Shown here: in pieces, positions 25,732 to 33,559 of the stretch
Numbering within the stretch: position 1 is the first letter of the stretch
Layout: each line of letters opens with the position of its first letter
Assembly (NCBI GenBank): GCA_013298165.1
Contig: JAAFJU010000035.1
Location: 1 to 36,549 of the forward strand
Reading direction: 5' to 3'
DNA: 36,549 nucleotides
Origin: Synechococcales cyanobacterium bin31.maxbin.ball.101
Lineage (GTDB): Bacteria > Cyanobacteriota > Cyanobacteriia > Leptolyngbyales > Leptolyngbyaceae
Program-made: the position numbers and the translations under genes
Notes under the pieces: model-generated
Seen by the model: the letters and a program-made list of their open reading frames with translations, nothing else
What the model was told of the DNA's origin: nothing
Database searches by the model: none

Positions 25732-25830
25732 GTGCCGGAATGAATTCGGCACTCTTAGAGCGAAGTCAGTTGAAACTGACTGAAGAATCCTAAAGGGCTG
25801 AATAATGTTCCCAGTCTACTTCAGTAGACT
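25732..25830. repeat. Set of hairpins forming a dispersed-repeat-like block
   Basis: Three perfect small hairpins lie between convergent genes: GTGCCG/CGGCAC (25732-25737, 25747-25752), GTCAGT/ACTGAC with a TGAA loop (25765-25780), and AGTCTAC/GTAGACT with a TTCA loop (25813-25830). The order, hairpin sizes and four-base loops recall the cloverleaf element at 10730-10834, although the sequence differs. It may also end transcription. Confidence 0.65.
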
Positions 25831-25919
25831 TCGTCCTGAGAGCGCCAACTTCTAGTTCGGCGCGGAATCAATGCAGCGATCGACAAGATTGTTCGGGTAG
25901 AGGCTTTCTGGGAAACCAC

Positions 25920-27170
25920 CTAACACCATACCTTCACGACCTTTCCTTGAAGGGTCTGATCAAAAAGATAAGTCTGATGGCTTGCCGTATTCTCGGCATT
26001 GACAGTCCAAGATTGGTTTGGATTAAACAGCACTAAGGATGGGTTTCCGCCCGGTTGTAGCGGGCTTAGCGTTTGGGTCAGGCATTGGGCAGGATTTTGG
26101 CTGAGGCTTCGCCATAGCTCGATCGCTGTCAATGCTCCGGTCTCAACCAGGCCAGACCAAAGGGCAGATAAAGCAAAGGGATAACCGATCGCACCCATGG
26201 GCGCTTCGGAGAAGGCAACGGTTTTCTCTTCGTAGGTGTAGGCGGCATGATCCACTGCGATCGCATCGATCACACCGGATTTAATCCCTTGGATCAGGGC
26301 AGTGCGATCGGCTGAATTTCCCAACGGTGCCGCAAGTCGCAGTCGAGGATCGTAATCCTTGAGGGAATTGGTTTCTAGTAATAAATGATGCCATGTCACA
26401 CTTGCCGTAATCGGCAAGCCTTCCGCTTTAGCAGATTCAATCATCGAGACCGATCGCGCCGTTGAAACTCGCATAATATGAACAGGCGTTGGAATTTCCC
26501 GCAGCAATTCCAATATCATGGCTAATGGAACCGTTTCCGCACTATCTGGAATCCCAGGCAAGCCATATTTCAAGGCATTCACCCCATCGCGAATCGTCCC
26601 CTTCCCCGTCAATTCCGGATCGCAGGGCCAGAGCATCAGTGGTTTTCCAAGGGTTTGCAAATACTCTAGGGTGCGACGAAGCATTAAGGGTTGAGCGATC
26701 GGCTTACCATCAGAAAACCCGATCACTTGCTCCTTCAGTTCTGCAAATTCACACAATTGCTTGCCTGCAGTTTCCAACGTTAACGCGCCCCAGAAATTAA
26801 CCTGAGGAATTGGAAACTTCAGACCTTGAATCGTCTCGCGCATCCAATTGACTTGCCCTGGGTTATCCAAAGCGGGCAAGGTATTCGGCAATAGACTCAC
26901 CTGAGCAAATCCGCCCGCGATCGCCCCTTGCAACAGCACTGCCAACGTTTCGCGTTCCTCATGCCCCGGTTCCCCCGATCGGCTATACAAATCCACCAAC
27001 CCCGGACCCAACAGCGCCCCCTCTGGGTTTAAAACCTCCGCACCATCAGGTTTTGAAAGCTGTGGAGCAATGGCTTGGATCTGACCTTGATTGAGAATGA
27101 CATCACAGATACGATCGGAATCTGCAACGGGATCAAGCACACGAACCTGTGAAAGAAATTCCAGTGACAT
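25920..27170 (-). CDS. Dihydroorotase-like protein, probably catalytically inactive
   Basis: The 416-residue amidohydrolase-fold protein of the type I dihydroorotase group corresponds to the PyrC step of pyrimidine synthesis. The usual metal motif HxH after PGLVD reads LYSRSGEPG here (61-69), so both histidines are lost (Tyr62, Arg64). The canonical DHAPH is DHAAY (307-311), with Asp307 kept but the last His lost. His261/262 and His231 remain. Non-catalytic dihydroorotase homologues (PyrC' or PyrX) are known to scaffold aspartate transcarbamoylase in other bacteria. I start it at ATG 27170 (MSLEFLSQVRVLDP); the longer frame reads into a miniature element. Confidence 0.8.
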   Translation of the reverse strand: MSLEFLSQVRVLDPVADSDRICDVILNQGQIQAIAPQLSKPDGAEVLNPEGALLGPGLVDLYSRSGEPGHEERETLAVLLQGAIAGGFAQVSLLPNTLPALDNPGQVNWMRETIQGLKFPIPQVNFWGALTLETAGKQLCEFAELKEQVIGFSDGKPIAQPLMLRRTLEYLQTLGKPLMLWPCDPELTGKGTIRDGVNALKYGLPGIPDSAETVPLAMILELLREIPTPVHIMRVSTARSVSMIESAKAEGLPITASVTWHHLLLETNSLKDYDPRLRLAAPLGNSADRTALIQGIKSGVIDAIAVDHAAYTYEEKTVAFSEAPMGAIGYPFALSALWSGLVETGALTAIELWRSLSQNPAQCLTQTLSPLQPGGNPSLVLFNPNQSWTVNAENTASHQTYLFDQTLQGKVVKVWC

Positions 27171-27243
27171 AGTAGGAAATGGAAGGATGAACGATCGGAA
27201 CAGGAAACAATCTAATATTAAATCTTCTCGTGATAGGCAACAG

Positions 27244-27338
27244 CCCGATCCCCCTAAATCCCCCTTAAAAAGGGGGACTTTGAGCAGGACCATTCATTTT
27301 CCGGTCCCCCCTTATTAAGGGGGTTAGGGGGATCGGGA
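27244..27338. mobile_element. MITE-like element with long terminal inverted repeats
   Basis: The left arm (27244-27277, CCCGATCCCCCTAAATCCCC onward) and the right arm (27305-27338) are near-perfect reverse complements, and each is itself a small hairpin (CCCCCTTAAAAAGGGGG; CCCCCCTTATTAAGGGGG). The 95-base block carries no gene and lies between the dihydroorotase-like gene and the phosphatase gene upstream of it. Such CCCCCTAAATCCCCC elements are widespread in cyanobacteria. Confidence 0.8.
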
Positions 27339-27358
27339 CTCTGCTAATCACCCCATCA

Positions 27359-28693
27359 TCACAATGCACCCGCAGCAGTCTTATCCAAAACCCCACCCAA
27401 GTGAATCGTAATATTAGCGGCGCGCAGGACAGGGGGCCGATCGCTACCATTCGCATAATCAATCACACTCACCGCACCATTGCCCTGTTTGAAATTCCAG
27501 AATGATGAGGGACCAGCACCTGAAACATGGCAGAGAATAGCTTTATTAATGGCATCGTGAGCCACGACTAAGGTTGTGGTGCCCGGTTTAGCTTGGGTGG
27601 CGATGTCATTCCATCCGGCGATCGCTCGCTTAAAGACATCATCCAGATTTTCCCCCTCAGGCATTTGCACCGTTTCGGGTTTCGCTTGCCATGCATCCAG
27701 TAATGCCCCGTCGGTAGCACGGATTTCAGATTCGAGTTTGCCTTCCCAGGTACCGTGGCTGATTTCCCACAGGTCTTGGCGGCCTTGAAGTTCGACACCG
27801 GGATGGTGTTTCAGAATCAATTCAGCAGTTTCCTTGGGGCGTGACATGGAACTGGTCACGGCTGCATCAATTTGCACCGATTTTAAAAACTCGCCCGCCT
27901 GTTCGCCTTGGCGTTGACCATTTTCATTCAAAGGAATATCAATCTGTCCCTGAAAACGTCCATCCCGATTCCAATTGGTTTCACCATGGCGCACGAGGAG
28001 AAGCCGTTTGACTTGATCGTGTTTGGGTTTCGGTAAGGGGGTGCCGAGGTGGGCGGTGAGGTTGAGGGATTCGATTTGGACGGGATCGCCCAGTTGATTC
28101 GAAAAATTCAGGACGCTGATGCAGCAGTTCGACTGTTCAATGCGCTGGTGCTGGGAGGCAGTGAGTCCGATCGCAGTATTAATCAACGCGCGATTAATGG
28201 CGCTGTGGGCCACCAGCAAAATTGTTTGGTTCGGGTGCTTTGGAATAGTCTCTTTCCAAAAGCGAGCCGCTTGTTTATAAAGTTCTAAAAACGGATACCC
28301 ATCAACAGGCGTTCCATCCAGCGCATTTCCCACTAGACGCAACTCGTGGGGAGCAGATTTCCATTGGGCCATTTCGGTGGGATACTGCTTTTCAATATCC
28401 GTAAACATCATCTCTTCCCAGAGTTTAATGTCTACCTCTTTCAAATCCTCTGAATAAATAGTCTCGGGTGGGGACTGGAAGGCTTCGATCGCCAAAGCGG
28501 CAGTTTTTTTAGCCCGTTGCAGGGGACTGGAATAGATTGCATCAAACGAAATTCCCACTAATGCCTGTCCCACCTGTCCCGCCATGGTCTCACCCTTAGG
28601 CGTCAAGACGGACTTATCACAATGCCCCTGAACCCGCCCTTCGACGTTGTAGGTGCTCTCTCCATGCCGCACAATGATGACGCGGGTTGCCAT
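27359..28693 (-). CDS. Two-domain histidine phosphatase (phosphoglycerate mutase-like)
   Basis: The 444-residue protein consists of two histidine-phosphatase domains in tandem. The first has VIIVRHGESTYN (5-16, His10) and VAHSAIN; the second has LLLVRHGETNWN (231-242, His236) and VAHDAINK (His379). Both keep the RHG nucleophile and the second catalytic His. Duplicated proteins of this sort in cyanobacteria are often named 2-carboxy-D-arabinitol-1-phosphatase or simply histidine phosphatase; the true substrate here is unknown. The start at ATG 28693 fits the family. Confidence 0.88.
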   Translation of the reverse strand: MATRVIIVRHGESTYNVEGRVQGHCDKSVLTPKGETMAGQVGQALVGISFDAIYSSPLQRAKKTAALAIEAFQSPPETIYSEDLKEVDIKLWEEMMFTDIEKQYPTEMAQWKSAPHELRLVGNALDGTPVDGYPFLELYKQAARFWKETIPKHPNQTILLVAHSAINRALINTAIGLTASQHQRIEQSNCCISVLNFSNQLGDPVQIESLNLTAHLGTPLPKPKHDQVKRLLLVRHGETNWNRDGRFQGQIDIPLNENGQRQGEQAGEFLKSVQIDAAVTSSMSRPKETAELILKHHPGVELQGRQDLWEISHGTWEGKLESEIRATDGALLDAWQAKPETVQMPEGENLDDVFKRAIAGWNDIATQAKPGTTTLVVAHDAINKAILCHVSGAGPSSFWNFKQGNGAVSVIDYANGSDRPPVLRAANITIHLGGVLDKTAAGAL

Positions 28694-28854
28694 GCCAGTC
28701 TCCTAATATTTGATGGGGTGCCATAGGTCGCCCACAATCCTACCGCATCCGGGTCTCTGCGTTGCACCTCATCAATCACTTGACAAGTCGAAGTCATTTC
28801 GACTACGCTTTAGTTCAAGAAAAGAGTTAAAACATTTCACAGGAGATTTTCTGT

Positions 28855-29589
28855 ATGGCATTTCAAAATCGCGAAGGTCAAAAAGTCCCCACGGTAACGT
28901 TCCGCGCAAGGGCGAATGGGGACTGGGTGGATATTTCAAGTGAAGAGTTATTTGCAGGGCGCACGGTGGCAGTCTTCTCGTTGCCTGGAGCCTTCACGCC
29001 GACTTGTTCTTCGACTCACGTTCCGGGCTATAACCAGCTTGCAGGCGTATTGAAAGAAAATGGCGTCGATGAGATTGTTTGTTTGTCCGTGAATGATGGC
29101 TTCGTCATGGAGGAATGGTCGAAGGACCAAAAGGCGGAGAACGTGCGTTTCATTCCCGATGGCAATGGCGAGTTCACCGAAGGCATGGGTCTGTTGGTGG
29201 ATAAGAATGATTTGGGTTTTGGGAGCCGATCGTGGCGCTATTCCATGATCGTCAAGGATGGCGTTGTGGAAAAGATGTTCATTGAGCCGGAGGAGCCGGG
29301 TGATCCATTCAAGGTCTCTGATGCGGAGACCATGCTGAACCATATCAACCCCAGTGCGGAGAAGCCTAAGAACATTTTCTTGTTTGCTAAGAAGGGTTGT
29401 CCATTCTGTGCAAAGGCGAAGGCCATGCTGCGCGATCGGGACATGAGCTATGAGGAAGTCTATGTCGGCGAAGATGTGAGCTTGTTGGCATTGAAAGCTG
29501 CAACGGGCGCACTGACGGTTCCACAGGTGTTTATCGATGGCAACCTGATTGGGGGATCGGAGGATTTGGAAGCTTACTTGGTGGGCTAG
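28855..29589 (+). CDS. Peroxiredoxin-glutaredoxin fusion
   Basis: The 244-residue fused antioxidant enzyme has residues 1-165 as a Prx5-type peroxiredoxin, with the peroxidatic cysteine in [17 protein letters not shown] (43-59, Cys51). Residues 172-244 are a glutaredoxin with GCPFC (181-185, Cys182 and Cys185), TVPQVFIDG (221-229) and GGSEDL. The glutaredoxin part can recycle the peroxiredoxin part with glutathione, so hydroperoxides are reduced by one polypeptide. AGGAG stands nine bases before the ATG. No regulator such as OxyR is adjacent. Confidence 0.95.
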   Translation: MAFQNREGQKVPTVTFRARANGDWVDISSEELFAGRTVAVFSLPGAFTPTCSSTHVPGYNQLAGVLKENGVDEIVCLSVNDGFVMEEWSKDQKAENVRFIPDGNGEFTEGMGLLVDKNDLGFGSRSWRYSMIVKDGVVEKMFIEPEEPGDPFKVSDAETMLNHINPSAEKPKNIFLFAKKGCPFCAKAKAMLRDRDMSYEEVYVGEDVSLLALKAATGALTVPQVFIDGNLIGGSEDLEAYLVG

Positions 29590-29606
29590 TTGTTTACGGC
29601 GACCTC

Positions 29607-29780
29607 ATACCAAATCTGATAGTAAATGCAACACATCCTGGCAAACCGCCCCCCAGCCCCCAATTCTGGGGGAGCCGGAGCTAGGTTAGATTTCCGGTCC
29701 CCCCAGAATATAGCCCTTAGGGCATCTAAGAAAGGGGGTTAGGGGGCTTGATGTATAGCAATGACTAACTGATTTGGTAT
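29607..29780. mobile_element. Composite MITE-like element with ATACCAAATC terminal inverted repeats
   Basis: The outer arms 29607-29629 (ATACCAAATCTGATAGTAAA type) and 29758-29780 match as reverse complements in 19 of 23 bases. Within lie C-rich/G-rich arms (CCCCCAGCCCCCAATTCTGG; AAAGGGGGTTAGGGGG). The 174-base block has no coding frame and reaches into the stop codon of the RDD gene. It resembles a non-autonomous transposon remnant with a second palindromic element nested in it. Confidence 0.7.
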
Positions 29781-30238
29781 TAATCACGGGATGACAATCG
29801 CATCACCAAAGTACCTGCAATTAAATCATGGAGTGCTTGTCGTTTAGGATTAAACAGAACCATGAGATAGCCCACGCAGAGCAGTAACGCTGATAACAAG
29901 GTGCTGAAGTATCTTGCAGTCGATCGCCAGAAACTAATTTGTCTACCATTGAGGTCCGTCACTTGAAGACCCATGACCCGTTTCCCAAGGGTTGCTCGCT
30001 TGGACGAGCTTTCTTGAAGCGAGTAATAAATCCACCCAATCATTAAACCAATCAAACCTTGTAGGATGATTTCTTTTAAATTTATGGTGGCGGAGGTAGC
30101 GAGGTTAAAGATTCGATTGACCAATGAATTAATGATGCTGAGAATCACACTATCAATTAAAGCGGCGATCACTCGTTGCCAAAAGGATGCGTAGGGGACG
30201 GAAGATTGTTCTAAATTGAAGGTCATGGGATAAGCCAA
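29780..30238 (-). CDS. RDD-family membrane protein
   Basis: The 152-residue integral membrane protein begins its RDD domain with YASFWQRVIAALIDSVILSI (16-35), carrying the Arg and Asp of the family name in the first helix. Two further hydrophobic segments follow (about 80-97 and 125-143), and a loop KRATLGKRVMGLQVTDLNG is typical of the domain. The C-terminus has FNPKRQALHDLIAGTLVM, the conserved closing motif. The function is poorly known; some members affect ion tolerance. A miniature element touches its stop codon. Confidence 0.88.
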   Translation of the reverse strand: MAYPMTFNLEQSSVPYASFWQRVIAALIDSVILSIINSLVNRIFNLATSATINLKEIILQGLIGLMIGWIYYSLQESSSKRATLGKRVMGLQVTDLNGRQISFWRSTARYFSTLLSALLLCVGYLMVLFNPKRQALHDLIAGTLVMRLSSRD

Positions 30239-30393
30239 TAGTAGAGAGTGAATTGAATCTGGATAAAATGATGGATGAATCGTTCAATAAATCAATCGTA
30301 GCTTTAGCTCATTCATCCTTCATGAGGCTCTCGACTCAATTCTAAAAGGCGTCTAGGTCTTAAGACCCAGACTAGCCAGAGCGTCGCATCCTG

Positions 30394-30451
30394 ATAGAAT
30401 AGAAGCTGTCTTTTTCAAGACAGCTTTAAACCCTTTATCTTCAGTAGTTTT
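30394..30451 (+). promoter_or_regulatory. gltX leader with -10-like box and 10-bp hairpin
   Basis: A TAGAAT hexamer (30395-30400) is followed by a perfect hairpin, AAGCTGTCTT / AAGACAGCTT (30403-30412 and 30417-30426, loop TTTC). A 25-base spacer then leads to the gltX ATG. The hairpin lies within the presumed 5' untranslated region and lacks a T-run, so it may stabilise the mRNA or regulate expression rather than terminate it. Confidence 0.45.
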
Positions 30452-31888
30452 ATGTCTGTTCGAGTTCGCATTGCTCCGAGTCCCACCGGAAACCTCCACA
30501 TCGGGACCGCCCGCACCGCCGTCTTTAATTGGCTCTATGCCAAAAACAAAGGGGGCAGCTTTATTTTACGGATCGAAGACACTGACCTCGAACGATCGAA
30601 ACCTGAATTTACCCAAAACATTCTAGATGGGTTGAAATGGCTCGGCTTGAATTGGGATGAGGGACCCATTTTCCAAACCGATCGTACTGCACTCTACCAA
30701 ACCAAAATTCAATCCCTCCTCGACCAAGGCTTAGCCTATCGCGCCTACGACACCCCCGAAGAAATCGAAACCATGCGCGCCCGCCAAAAGGCCCGCAACG
30801 AAGCCCCCCGCTACGACAACCGCCACCGCAATCTAACCCCAGACCAAATCGCCGCCTACGAAGCCGAAGGTCGCACTGCCGTCATCCGATTCAAAATCGA
30901 GGACAGCCGCGAAATCACCTGGACCGATTTAGTCCGGGGCAATGTGTCCTGGAAAGGACGGGATCTAGGCGGCGATATGGTCATTGCCCGTGCCTCTAAT
31001 ACTGGGACGATCGGCGCACCGCTATACAACTTTGTCGTGGTGGTCGATGACATTGATATGGGAATTACCCAAGTGATTCGCGGTGAAGATCACATTGGCA
31101 ACACACCCAAACAAATTCTGCTCTACGAAGCGCTCGGGGCAACGGTTCCAGAGTTTGGCCATACGCCGTTAATTTTAAATGAAACAGGCGCAAAACTGTC
31201 AAAGCGTGATGGTGTCACGTCAATTTTTGACTTTAAAAAAATGGGCTATACTGCGGCAGCTTTTTGCAATTACATGACCTTACTAGGCTGGTCGCCGATC
31301 GAAGGCATGGACGAGATTTTCTCTTTAGAGTCCGCCAGCAAAGTGTTTGGTTTCGATCGGGTGAATAAGGCGGGGGCGAAGTTTGATTGGGATAAGCTCA
31401 ATTGGATTAACAGCCAATATTTACATGCGATGCCTGTTCCAGAATTAACAGACTTACTCATTCCCTATTGGCAGGAAGCAGGATTTGCCTTTGACCCGAT
31501 CGCCGATCGCCCTTGGTTAGAACGCCTCGTCGCAGTCATCGGCGCAAGCCTAGCTAAACTGACCGATGCCGTTGAAATGGCCGAGTACCTATTCACTCAA
31601 GCCGTCACGCCCACCGAAGACGCCACAAAACAATTGGGTCTCGATGGCGTTAAAGATGCCTTGAGTGCAGTGCTAGCGGCTATTCCAACGGAGGCATTAA
31701 CTGAGGAATCTGCCAAAGCGATCATTGATGCAGTGGTCAAAGAGAAAGGGGTCAAAAAAGGACTAGTCATGAAGTCATTGCGGGCTGGATTGACGGGTTC
31801 ACTGCAAGGTCCTGATTTAATGCAATCTTGGCTATTGCTGAATGCCAAAGGCTGGGATCGCATTCGATTAACCGGGGCGATCGGCTAA
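30452..31888 (+). CDS. gltX: Glutamate-tRNA ligase
   Basis: GltX charges tRNA-Glu with glutamate; in cyanobacteria it is usually non-discriminating, so it also feeds tRNA-Gln amidation, and its product is the substrate for tetrapyrrole synthesis by HemA. The 478-residue class I synthetase has the HIGH motif [14 protein letters not shown] (8-21), [10 protein letters not shown], a GEDHIGNTP region and the KMSKS-like loop AKLSKRDG (247-254). The anticodon-binding region is alpha-helical from about residue 320, as in bacterial GltX. It is convergent with the second HNH module. Confidence 0.97.
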   Translation: MSVRVRIAPSPTGNLHIGTARTAVFNWLYAKNKGGSFILRIEDTDLERSKPEFTQNILDGLKWLGLNWDEGPIFQTDRTALYQTKIQSLLDQGLAYRAYDTPEEIETMRARQKARNEAPRYDNRHRNLTPDQIAAYEAEGRTAVIRFKIEDSREITWTDLVRGNVSWKGRDLGGDMVIARASNTGTIGAPLYNFVVVVDDIDMGITQVIRGEDHIGNTPKQILLYEALGATVPEFGHTPLILNETGAKLSKRDGVTSIFDFKKMGYTAAAFCNYMTLLGWSPIEGMDEIFSLESASKVFGFDRVNKAGAKFDWDKLNWINSQYLHAMPVPELTDLLIPYWQEAGFAFDPIADRPWLERLVAVIGASLAKLTDAVEMAEYLFTQAVTPTEDATKQLGLDGVKDALSAVLAAIPTEALTEESAKAIIDAVVKEKGVKKGLVMKSLRAGLTGSLQGPDLMQSWLLLNAKGWDRIRLTGAIG

Positions 31889-31991
31889 AGCATTCATCGT
31901 CACTGCAGGCTATTCGACTTGAGCCTCGCCTGTAATAGGACTCCAAGTCTGGATAGCTTGCAGTGAACTGGTGATTGATTGGATTCTAACC

Positions 31992-32059
31992 AACCGATTT
32001 ACTGAATGCCGTCATGTCACGGGTGTAGCGATCGTCTAGGCTGGGGGAGTGCGATCGAT
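31992..32059. repeat. 68-base direct repeat, copy A
   Basis: Copy A matches 32898-32965 in 65 of 68 positions. It begins AACCGATTTACTGAAT and ends near the GGCTGGGGGAGTGCGATCGA block. The two copies flank the HNH module (32059-32757), so they could reflect its insertion or be substrates for its loss by recombination. Confidence 0.85.
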
Positions 32060-32502
32060 TACAAGCCCATTCGTTCTCTCGCAGCCGCAGAAGGATACAA
32101 TCCCCGATCGATCAAAATCTGCCGTTCTACCAAACGATCGCGATCGTTAAACCCCAAAATTCTAGCCGTCGCTTCTCCGATCGCACTGACAGGACTGATC
32201 ACCGCTCCTTCTAGGCAAAAATGGTCACTCCAGAGATCGCGTCGAGGATTATAAAACCTCACAAATTCCTGCGTTTCCCAAATAATAGAACCCACATCAC
32301 TACCTTTATATCGGTTACAAAAAATGCAGGCATGAGCAAGATTCGTCGCATCATTCGGACCACCATGCTTAAGGCTGATAATGTGATCGATCGAGCATCC
32401 AAAAATCGTATCGTCATCATGAATCAAACAATATTCACACAAACGATCGGCACGATTGATCACTAATCTACGCAAATCCTGGGATAAATAAGGACGTTCC
32501 AT
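32059..32502 (-). CDS. HNH endonuclease of a recurrent two-gene module (copy 2)
   Basis: The 147-residue HNH protein has zinc pairs C22-x2-C25 (LCEYC) and C59-x2-C62 (CIFC), catalytic IDHI (38-41) with His40, NLAHAC (54-59) with Asn54, and NRYKG with Asn63. It shares with copy 1 the C-terminal RFYNPRRDLWSDHF and an IGEATARIL segment, so the two belong to one subfamily, although most other positions differ. The small partner gene ends six bases upstream. The gene abuts the 68-base repeat copy A and lies in a repeat-rich region. Confidence 0.88.
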   Translation of the reverse strand: MERPYLSQDLRRLVINRADRLCEYCLIHDDDTIFGCSIDHIISLKHGGPNDATNLAHACIFCNRYKGSDVGSIIWETQEFVRFYNPRRDLWSDHFCLEGAVISPVSAIGEATARILGFNDRDRLVERQILIDRGLYPSAAARERMGL

Positions 32503-32508
32503 ACAACT

Positions 32509-32757
32509 CTATGCTGCGATAAGATGTTGATGAGCACGAGCTTTAGCAAGGCGAAGAAGATGTTCTAACATCATATATTGATCAAGTTCGGCTTTCTCAG
32601 GCGCAGTCAATAGTGAATTTTTCTCACGAAATATCAGATCTGCAACTCGTTCCTTAGCCTCTTCAGACGGCTGAAAAGCAATCAGACTTTTCGGAGTAAT
32701 ACCTGCCGCAATAAAACTAATGATTTCATCATAGGCAGTTGAAGTTTCGATCGGCAT
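32509..32757 (-). CDS. Small helical partner of HNH module (copy 2)
   Basis: The 82-residue all-helical, charged protein is encoded six bases before the HNH gene. EEAKERVADLIFREKNSLLT (28-47) and APEKAELDQYMMLEHLLRLA (48-67), then KARAHQHL, align with the C-terminal half of the partner of copy 1 (its LSEAETAELDRILAEADHLM and LKARALYTL). It lacks the Phd-like N-terminal strand of copy 1, having a different start (SFIAAGITPKSLIAFQPS). The shared part is therefore the likely HNH-binding or regulatory region. Confidence 0.75.
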   Translation of the reverse strand: MPIETSTAYDEIISFIAAGITPKSLIAFQPSEEAKERVADLIFREKNSLLTAPEKAELDQYMMLEHLLRLAKARAHQHLIAA

Positions 32758-32897
32758 AACAATGCTCCTGATTACGCTCTACCCCTAGCTTAACCTATTC
32801 AGTCGCCCTACCTCAAGACTGATGGAGTTTTGCGATCGATTAGAAGCATCGATAGGTCTCCGACCGACTACGTCAACGAAGCCACCAAAATCAAACA

Positions 32898-32965
32898 AAC
32901 CGATTTACTGAATACCATCATGTCACGGGTGTAGCGATCGTCTAGGCTGGGGGAGAGCGATCGAT
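32898..32965. repeat. 68-base direct repeat, copy B
   Basis: Partner of 31992-32059 (three mismatches). Its GCGATCGTCTAGGCTGGGGG core with the following bases (32934-32963) is repeated exactly at 33485-33514, giving a third, partial copy. Confidence 0.85.
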
Positions 32966-33126
32966 AAGACATTCTCAATTAAAAAATCCCCAACTCAAAT
33001 TGACATAAGTTTTTCTTAATTCGTAGCCCGATAACTTGATTCTGAAATCCCCAACTGAATTAAAAAATCTCTAACTCAATTTAGAAGATTTCAAATTCGA
33101 TCGAGAAATCCCCAACTCAAATTAAA
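32966..33126. repeat. Degenerate tandem array with 20-21-base period
   Basis: Units start at 32984, 33004, 33024, 33045, 33065, 33085 and 33106. The best four (32984, 33045, 33065, 33106) read AAATCCCCAACTCAAATT or close to it; those at 33004, 33024 and 33085 are decayed. An earlier partial unit covers 32966-32983. The period equals two helical turns, with A-tracts in phase, so bent DNA or a protein-binding array is possible. The array lies in the 430-base gene-free stretch 32758-33193. Confidence 0.75.
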
Positions 33127-33193
33127 GGACAGATTAACCGATCGGACTCGCCTCAAGACTGCTGAGGAAGTGCGATCGCTACACCTATTAAAA

Positions 33194-33397
33194 CTAACTC
33201 GGCTTACAATCGAGAAAGCTCAACGAATCTGGATCTAACGAAGATGCGATCGCAGACTCCAGTACAGCTTCGATCGGATATCCAATTTCATCAGCACGAC
33301 TATAAAAGGCATCCCGAATATGTTTCGGTAATTTCTCAAGAAACGCCATTGCCGTTGCCGCATCCAAATGATTCACTACTTCGATCACTTGCATCAT
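33194..33397 (-). CDS. Small uncharacterised protein, possible DNA-binding or antitoxin type
   Basis: I chose ATG 33397 (with a second ATG at 33394) because GAGGG stands four to seven bases upstream; the longer TTG frame to 33430 looks untranslated. The 67-residue product has FLEKLPKHIRDAFYSRADEI (about 18-37), then GYPIEAVLESAIASSLDPDS (38-57) and a tail LSFLDCKPS. The pattern of a short helix, a turn and a second helix ending near SxLD recalls cyanobacterial orphan antitoxin-like proteins. No toxin is adjacent on the same strand. Confidence 0.6.
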   Translation of the reverse strand: MMQVIEVVNHLDAATAMAFLEKLPKHIRDAFYSRADEIGYPIEAVLESAIASSLDPDSLSFLDCKPS

Positions 33398-33484
33398 CAA
33401 TCCCTCATGATATTCTACGCAATACTCCAAACTTGATAGATCTTAGCTTACCCGATCGCCCCATCCCAAGAGTACTGAGGGAAT

Positions 33485-33514
33485 GCGATCGTCTAGGCTG
33501 GGGGAGAGCGATCG
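33485..33514. repeat. 30-base direct repeat, copy C
   Basis: Identical over 30 bases to 32934-32963 and one mismatch from the matching part of copy A. It lies in the divergent gap between the small orphan gene and the YhcG-type nuclease gene. Confidence 0.8.
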
Positions 33515-33559
33515 GATCTATGATATTTATATCGACCGAGCATTGAGGAAAATCACCAC

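Larger units (their letters stand above)
32803..33491. repeat. Three related ~35-base direct repeats (CTCAAGACTG...TGCGATCG type)
   Basis: Related copies lie at 32803-32838, 33147-33178 and 33456-33491. They share the frame TCGCC..., (C)CAAGACTG or CCAAGAGTACTG, GAGG..., TGCGATCG. The first and third stand upstream of the two small minus-strand genes (starts 32757 and 33397), so they may carry promoter or operator sequence as well as being repeats. Confidence 0.55.

Noticed and set aside
25920-27293. Longer dihydroorotase-like protein starting at 27293
   Set aside because: The extra 41 residues are translated from the inverted-repeat element and do not resemble the family; ATG 27170 gives the normal start.
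30403-30426. Intrinsic terminator in front of gltX
   Set aside because: No T-run follows the stem, and a terminator there would lie within the likely leader of gltX.
32966-33126. CRISPR-like array
   Set aside because: Units are 20-21 bases, directly adjacent and degenerate, with no unique spacers and no cas genes nearby.
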